A DNA stretch of 64,000 nt from Amycolatopsis palatopharyngis. GTDB taxonomy: Bacteria > Actinomycetota > Actinomycetes > Mycobacteriales > Pseudonocardiaceae. The DNA lies in the NCBI RefSeq assembly GCF_003385185.1, contig NZ_PQHZ01000035.1, positions 1-64,000 on the forward strand, read 5' to 3'. Positions 59,541 through 64,000 of this stretch are shown piece after piece. Positions within the stretch are counted from its first letter, which is position 1. Every line of letters begins with the position of its first letter. The notes beneath the pieces are model-generated. The model was given only the letters and a program-made list of their open reading frames with translations, had not been told where the DNA came from and did not search any database. Made by a program: the position numbers and the translations under genes.

Positions 59541-60557
59541 ATGCCCCGCCACTTTCTGCGCGATGACGACCTGACCCCCGACGAGCAGCGTGAGGTGCTC
59601 GATCTCGCCGACGAACTCAAGAAGGACCGAGTGGGCAGCGCACCGCTGCGCGGGCGGTCGATCGCCGCGATCTTCGAGAAGAACTCGACCCGGACCCGGC
59701 TTTCGTTCGAGGTGGGCATCTCGCAGCTCGGCGCCCAGCCGATCATCGTCGACGGCCGGTCCATGCAACTGGGCAGGGAGGAGACGATCGAGGACACCTC
59801 CCGCGTGCTCTCCCGCTATGTCGACGCGGTCGTGTGGCGTACCTTCGCGCAGAAGCGGATGGACGCGATGGCTTCGGTCTCGCGGATTCCGGTGATCAAC
59901 GCGCTGACCGACGAGTTCCACCCGTGCCAGGTACTGACGGATCTGCAGACCATCCGGGAGCGCAAGGGCACACTCGCCGGGCTGACGCTGGTCTACCTCG
60001 GCGACGGTGCCAACAACATGGCGCATTCCCTGCTGCTCGGTGGCACCACGGCGGGTTTGCACGTTCGGGTGGTGGCTCCGGAGGGGTTCCAGCCGGACCA
60101 GCAGGTGATGCTGGACGCCAAGCACCGCGCCACCGAGACCGGGGGTAGCGTGGCGGTCTTCACCGACCCGCACGCCGCGGTGGACGGCGCGGATGTGCTG
60201 GTCACCGATACCTGGACCTCCATGGGCCAGGAGAACGACGGCAAGGACCGGGTGGGGCCCTTCAAGGCCCTGCAGGTGAACGCCGCACTGCTCGAACGCG
60301 CCGCCCCCGGCGCGATCGTGCTGCACTGCCTGCCCGCGCACCGCGGCTGGGAGATCACCGACGAGGTGCTCGACGGGCCCGCGAGCGCGGTCTGGGACGA
60401 GGCGGAGAACCGCCTGCACGCCCAGAAGGCGTTGCTGGTGTGGTTGTTCGAGCGGAACGGACATCGAACGGCGGAGGGGTACGGCACCGAGCTCGGTGCA
60501 GCCCCGCCGGCGAGTGAGGCGACACGGTCGCGAAGTGACGGCGGGGATCGGCGATGA
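59541..60557 (+). CDS. argF: Ornithine carbamoyltransferase
   Basis: 338 residues. Carbamoyl-phosphate loop FEKNSTRTRLSFEVGI, ornithine side FHPCQVLTDLQTI, VYLGDGANNMAHSLL, DVLVTDTWTSMGQEND and the catalytic VLHCLPAHRGWEITDEV (His-Cys-Leu-Pro). Makes citrulline. ATG 59541 begins 13 bases after argD; the frame upstream is a shadow. The C-terminal ~25 residues (GAAPPASEATRSRS) exceed the usual length, with low complexity. Stop overlaps argR start (ATGA). Confidence 0.97.
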   Translation: MPRHFLRDDDLTPDEQREVLDLADELKKDRVGSAPLRGRSIAAIFEKNSTRTRLSFEVGISQLGAQPIIVDGRSMQLGREETIEDTSRVLSRYVDAVVWRTFAQKRMDAMASVSRIPVINALTDEFHPCQVLTDLQTIRERKGTLAGLTLVYLGDGANNMAHSLLLGGTTAGLHVRVVAPEGFQPDQQVMLDAKHRATETGGSVAVFTDPHAAVDGADVLVTDTWTSMGQENDGKDRVGPFKALQVNAALLERAAPGAIVLHCLPAHRGWEITDEVLDGPASAVWDEAENRLHAQKALLVWLFERNGHRTAEGYGTELGAAPPASEATRSRSDGGDRR

Positions 60558-61093
60558 GCAGGACGTCGAGACAGGCGAGGATCGTCGAACTCGTGTCCAC
60601 AATGGCTCTGCGGAGTCAGACCGAACTCGCCCGGCTGCTCGCCGCCGATGGGATCGAGGTCACCCAGGCCACCCTGTCGCGGGATCTGGACGAACTCGGC
60701 GCGGTCAAACTGCGCGGAGCGGATTCCGGGGCCCCGGTCTATGTCATCCCCGAGGACGGCAGCCCGGTGCGCGGCGTGCAGGGTGGTACCTCAAGGCTGT
60801 CCCGGTTGCTCGCCGAGTTGCTCGTCTCGGTGGACGCGGCCGGAAACCTCACGGTACTGCGGACGCCACCCGGTGCGGCGCAGTTCCTGGCCAGCGCGAT
60901 AGACCGGGCGGCACTGGAAGAGGTCGTCGGCTCGATCGCCGGGGACGACACGGTCGCGGTCATCGCCAGGGAACCGCTGACCGGCAAGGACCTGGCCGAG
61001 CGATTCGCCGCGCTGGCGCGGCGGTCATCCACAGAGGACGCCGAAGTCCCTACAGCAGACATTGCAGAAAGTAAGGAGCAAGATGAACACTGA
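60554..61093 (+). CDS. argR: Arginine repressor
   Basis: 179 residues. N-terminal winged HTH (SRQARIVELVSTMALRSQTEL, then VTQATLSRDLDELGAVKLR) and C-terminal arginine-binding hexamer domain (LTVLRTPPGAAQFLASAIDR, EVVGSIAGDDTVAVIARE, with Asp-Asp of GDDT that binds arginine). Represses arg genes with arginine as co-repressor; it sits inside the operon it should control and its target is the ARG box before argC. Acidic tail EQDEH. Overlaps argG. Confidence 0.97.
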   Translation: MSRTSRQARIVELVSTMALRSQTELARLLAADGIEVTQATLSRDLDELGAVKLRGADSGAPVYVIPEDGSPVRGVQGGTSRLSRLLAELLVSVDAAGNLTVLRTPPGAAQFLASAIDRAALEEVVGSIAGDDTVAVIAREPLTGKDLAERFAALARRSSTEDAEVPTADIAESKEQDEH

Positions 61094-62285
61094 GCGGATT
61101 GTGCTCGCCTACTCGGGCGGGCTGGACACCTCCGTCGGGATCGGGTGGATCGCGGAGGAGACCGGAGCCGAGGTCGTGGCCGTGGCCGTCGACCTGGGCC
61201 AGGGTGGCGAGGACCTGGAGACCATCCGCAAGCGTGCACTGGACTGTGGCGCCGTGGAGGCCGTCGTGGCCGACGCGCGGGACGAGTTCGCCGACGAGTA
61301 CTGCCTGCCCGCACTGCAGGCGAACGCGCTCTACATGGACCGCTACCCACTCGTGTCGGCGCTGTCGCGCCCGGTGATCGTCAAGCACCTCGCGGAGGCG
61401 GCGAAGTACCACGGCGCGTCCACCGTGGCGCACGGGTGCACCGGCAAGGGCAACGACCAGGTGCGGTTCGAGGTGGGCCTCGGCGCACTCGTGCCCGACC
61501 TGAAGGTCATCGCCCCGGTCCGGGACTTCGCCTGGACCCGGGAGAAGGCGATCGCCTACGCCGAGGAGCGCAACCTGCCGATCGACGTGACCAAGAAGTC
61601 GCCCTTCTCGGTCGACCAGAACGTGTGGGGCCGTGCCGTGGAGACCGGGTTCCTCGAGGACCTGTGGAACGCGCCGACCAAGGACGTGTACTCCTACACC
61701 GAGGACCCGACGGTCAACTGGCAGGCGCCGGACGAGCTGGTGATCACCTTCGACAAGGGCGTCCCGGTGGCCATCGACGGTGAGACCGTCACGGTGCTCG
61801 AGGCGATCCAGCAGCTGAACCGCCGCGCCGGGGCGCACGGCATCGGCAGGCTCGACATGGTCGAGGACCGGCTCGTCGGGATCAAGAGCCGCGAGGTCTA
61901 CGAGGCGCCCGGCGCGATCGCGCTGATCACCGCGCACCAGGAACTGGAGAACGTCACCCTGGAGCGCGATCTGGCCCGGTTCAAGCGGCAGGTCGAGCAG
62001 CGCTGGGGCGAGCTGGTCTACGACGGCCTCTGGTTCTCGCCGCTGAAGGACGCGCTGGACGGGTTCATCGCCACGACGCAGGAGCACGTCTCCGGTGAGA
62101 TCCGGATGGTGCTGCACGGCGGTACGGCGACGGTCAACGGCAGGCGCAGCGAGCAGTCGCTGTACGACTTCAACCTGGCCACCTACGACGAGGGCGACAC
62201 CTTCGACCAGTCGCTGGCGAAGGGCTTCGTCCAGCTGTGGGGCCTGCCGAGCAAGATCGCCGCGAAGCGCGACCAGAAGAGCTGA
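61083..62285 (+). CDS. argG: Argininosuccinate synthase
   Basis: 400 residues. ATP-pyrophosphatase fold: IVLAYSGGLDTSVGIGWI (Ser-Gly-Gly P-loop), VVAVAVDLGQGGEDLETI, YPLVSALSRPVIVKHLAEAA, VAHGCTGKGNDQVRFE, and KKSPFSVDQNVWGRAVETG. Joins citrulline and aspartate with ATP. ATG 61083 overlaps the argR stop by 11 bases; AAGGAG lies 6 bases upstream. Full length. Confidence 0.98.
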   Translation: MNTERIVLAYSGGLDTSVGIGWIAEETGAEVVAVAVDLGQGGEDLETIRKRALDCGAVEAVVADARDEFADEYCLPALQANALYMDRYPLVSALSRPVIVKHLAEAAKYHGASTVAHGCTGKGNDQVRFEVGLGALVPDLKVIAPVRDFAWTREKAIAYAEERNLPIDVTKKSPFSVDQNVWGRAVETGFLEDLWNAPTKDVYSYTEDPTVNWQAPDELVITFDKGVPVAIDGETVTVLEAIQQLNRRAGAHGIGRLDMVEDRLVGIKSREVYEAPGAIALITAHQELENVTLERDLARFKRQVEQRWGELVYDGLWFSPLKDALDGFIATTQEHVSGEIRMVLHGGTATVNGRRSEQSLYDFNLATYDEGDTFDQSLAKGFVQLWGLPSKIAAKRDQKS

Positions 62286-62292
62286 CCGAGGA

Positions 62293-62347
62293 TGTCCCCA
62301 ATGCCACATTGGGGACGTTGAAGTTCCCCAATGTGGCATTGGGGACA
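62293..62347. repeat. Paired palindromes between argG and argH
   Basis: CCCCAATGCCACATTGGGG (within 62296-62315) and its exact reverse complement CCCCAATGTGGCATTGGGG (within 62325-62344), 10 bases apart. Each is a hairpin on its own and together they make one long stem. It lies 23 bases before the argH GTG. Confidence 0.8.
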
Positions 62348-62369
62348 TTCGAGGAGGGACGAGAACACC

Positions 62370-63788
62370 GTGGGAGAACAGCAGCAGCCGGTGCAGTTGT
62401 GGGGCGGGCGGTTCTCCAGCGGCCCGGCGGAGGCGATGGCGGCGTTGAGCGCGTCGACTCACTTCGACTGGCGGCTGGCGCCCTACGACATCGCCGGGTC
62501 CAGGGCACACGCCCGGGTGCTCCGTTCCGCGGGCCTGCTCAGTGAAGGTGAACTGACCGACATGCTCACCGCACTGGACGAGCTGGCCGCCGACGTCGAC
62601 TCGGGCGCGTTCACCCCGACCGTCGCCGACGAGGACGTGCACACCGCACTCGAGCGGGGGCTGCTGGAGCGGGCGGGCACCGAGCTCGGCGGCAAGCTGC
62701 GGGCGGGCCGGTCCCGGAACGACCAGGTGGCCACCCTGTTCCGCATGTGGCTGCGGGACGCGGCGCGCCGGGTGGTCGCGGGCGTGCTCGACATCGTCGA
62801 CGCGCTCGTGGCCCAGGCGAGCAGGCATCCGGACGCGGTGCTGCCGGGACGGACGCACCTGCAGCACGCCCAGCCGGTACTGCTGGCTCACCACCTGCTC
62901 GCGCACGCGCAGTCGTTGTTGCGCGACGTCGGCAGGCTGCGGGACTGGGACGCCCGAACCGACGAGTCGCCGTACGGTTCGGGCGCGCTGGCGGGATCCT
63001 CCCTCGGTCTCGACCCCCGCGCGGTGGCCGCCGAACTGGGATTCGGTACCTCGGTGGAGAACTCCATCGACGGCACGGCCTCCCGCGACTTCGCCGCCGA
63101 GTTCGCGTTCGCCGTGGCGATGCTGGGGGTGAACCTCTCGCGCATCGCCGAAGAGGTGATCATCTGGAACACCGCGGAGTTCGGCTATGTCACGCTCGAC
63201 GACGCGTGGGCGACGGGCAGCTCGATCATGCCGCAGAAGAAGAACCCCGACGTCGCCGAGCTGACCAGGGGCAAATCCGGCAGGCTGATCGGTAACCTCA
63301 CCGGACTGCTGGCCACCCTGAAGGCCCAGCCGCTGGCGTACAACCGGGACCTGCAGGAGGACAAGGAGCCGGTCTTCGACTCGGTCGAGCAGCTCGAGCT
63401 CCTGTTCCCCGCGATCGCCGGCATGATCGGCACGCTGACCTTCCACACCGACCGGCTCGCCGAGCTGGCGCCAGCCGGCTTCACCCTGGCCACCGACATC
63501 GCCGAGTGGCTGGTGCGTGCCGGAGTCCCGTTCCGGGTCGCGCACGAGGCGGCGGGGGAGAGCGTGCGGGTCGCCGAGGCCCGCGGGGTGGGGCTGGACC
63601 AGCTCACCGACGAGGAGCTGGCGGCGATCCACCCCACCCTGACCCCGAAGGTGCGTGAGGTGCTGACGGTGGCCGGCTCCGTGGGATCCAGGGACGCGCA
63701 CGGCGGTACCGCGCCGGCGCGCGTCGCGGAGCAGCGCGACCGGCTGGTGGAGCGCCTCGCGGAACACCGCGCCTGGGCGGCTGGGTAA
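62370..63788 (+). CDS. argH: Argininosuccinate lyase
   Basis: 472 residues. Fumarase/aspartase superfamily: LWGGRFSSGPAEAMAALSAS start, DEDVHTALERGLLERAG, GRSRNDQVATLFRMWLRDAA, PGRTHLQHAQPVLLAHHLLA (catalytic His), and the mobile signature GSSIMPQKKNPDVAELTRGK (Ser). Releases arginine and fumarate, the last step of the pathway. GTG 62370 has GAGGAGGG upstream. Separated from argG by the palindrome pair, which may lower its expression. Confidence 0.98.
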   Translation: MGEQQQPVQLWGGRFSSGPAEAMAALSASTHFDWRLAPYDIAGSRAHARVLRSAGLLSEGELTDMLTALDELAADVDSGAFTPTVADEDVHTALERGLLERAGTELGGKLRAGRSRNDQVATLFRMWLRDAARRVVAGVLDIVDALVAQASRHPDAVLPGRTHLQHAQPVLLAHHLLAHAQSLLRDVGRLRDWDARTDESPYGSGALAGSSLGLDPRAVAAELGFGTSVENSIDGTASRDFAAEFAFAVAMLGVNLSRIAEEVIIWNTAEFGYVTLDDAWATGSSIMPQKKNPDVAELTRGKSGRLIGNLTGLLATLKAQPLAYNRDLQEDKEPVFDSVEQLELLFPAIAGMIGTLTFHTDRLAELAPAGFTLATDIAEWLVRAGVPFRVAHEAAGESVRVAEARGVGLDQLTDEELAAIHPTLTPKVREVLTVAGSVGSRDAHGGTAPARVAEQRDRLVERLAEHRAWAAG

Positions 63789-63825
63789 TCTGTCGCTGTC
63801 CGGCCAGATTCGAGGAGCGATCGCC

Positions 63826-64000
63826 ATCACTGAGCAAGACAGGGTCTTCTCCCGGGCCGAACTGGCGATCGATCCGATCGACCTGGCGCACCGGCTGCTC
63901 GGGTCGGTGCTGGAATCGCGCGGCGAACAGGGCACGGTGCGGATCCGGCTGGCTGAGGTCGAGGCCTACCGCGGGCAGGACGACCCGGCCTCACACTGCT
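63826..64000 (+). CDS. 3-methyladenine DNA glycosylase (AAG family), partial
   Basis: Frame open to the window's right edge. Reads ITEQDRVFSRAELAIDPIDL, HRLLGSVLES, VRIRLAEVEAYRGQDDPASH, the latter being the AAG-family hallmark (Glu of EVEAYRG activates water). It removes alkylated bases. No ATG, GTG or TTG lies in frame between the argH stop and the conserved part; the best start is ATC at 63826, eight bases after GAGGAG (63812-63817). The real start may be non-canonical, or the base altered. Only ~58 residues are in the window. Confidence 0.85.
   Translation, partial: MTEQDRVFSRAELAIDPIDLAHRLLGSVLESRGEQGTVRIRLAEVEAYRGQDDPASHC

Noticed and set aside
61050..63935. A ~960-codon open frame on the minus strand across argG and argH
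   Set aside because: Antisense shadow of two full-length, well-conserved plus-strand genes; typical of GC-rich DNA. No ribosome-binding site and low-complexity residues.

Overview
This is chromosomal DNA of a high-GC actinobacterium, most likely of the family Pseudonocardiaceae (Amycolatopsis/Saccharomonospora/Prauserella type). The grounds are the GC-rich third codon positions, frequent GTG starts, mycothiol-dependent and F420-type enzymes, and a uvrA - infC-rpmI-rplT - rRNA methyltransferase - pheST - argCJBDFRGH order that is actinobacterial. Species cannot be settled from the sequence alone.

Layout. 1-1.5 kb: the 3' end of an insertion-sequence transposase, a small gene running into it, and an AT-rich stretch with a broken gene piece. 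1.5-22.9 kb: mostly ordinary accessory chromosome. It holds a GNAT acetyltransferase, an ABC-2 permease with a hydrolase-ATPase fusion, terC behind a yybP-ykoY (Mn2+) riboswitch, an S9 peptidase, a RES/Xre-type toxin-antitoxin pair, regulators of the TetR, LacI, AraC, MerR and ArsR families, an orphan sugar-binding lipoprotein, prfC and small enzymes. 22.9-26.9 kb: a rearranged islet bounded by two copies of a ~158-bp repeat. It carries a TPR/HTH regulator with a SLOG-like protein and, divergently, a set of tiny overlapping genes. 26.9-31.1 kb: MBL hydrolase and uvrA under a PafBC-type DNA-damage promoter. 31.1-35 kb: dctA with its divergent two-component system. 35-39.8 kb: an amino-sugar import operon plus GH20 hexosaminidase behind a DasR (dre) site, resembling dasABC-D. 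39.9-48.1 kb: a D-amino-acid/keto-sugar catabolic cluster (D-aminoacylase, D-amino-acid deaminase, KdgK-like kinase, IclR, RidA, hydroxyacid-oxoacid transhydrogenase) in which the expected GntP permease is only a C-terminal remnant, joined in frame to a lactonase. 48.1-55.1 kb: translation genes. 55.2-63.8 kb: a complete arginine biosynthesis operon with its own repressor, then the start of a 3-methyladenine DNA glycosylase at the window edge.

The most unusual items are (a) three tandem 72-bp repeats between pheS and pheT, each a complete, translationally coupled 23-codon ORF with its own ribosome-binding site; (b) the peptidase-like hydrolase fused through a membrane helix to an ABC ATPase; (c) the repeat-bounded SLOG/TPR-regulator islet; (d) several families of intergenic palindromic repeats (9.4/39.8 kb, 48.1 kb, 62.3 kb); and (e) the gntP remnant-lactonase fusion. 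Start sites were chosen from ribosome-binding sites, gene overlaps and family alignment from memory; no searches were run.
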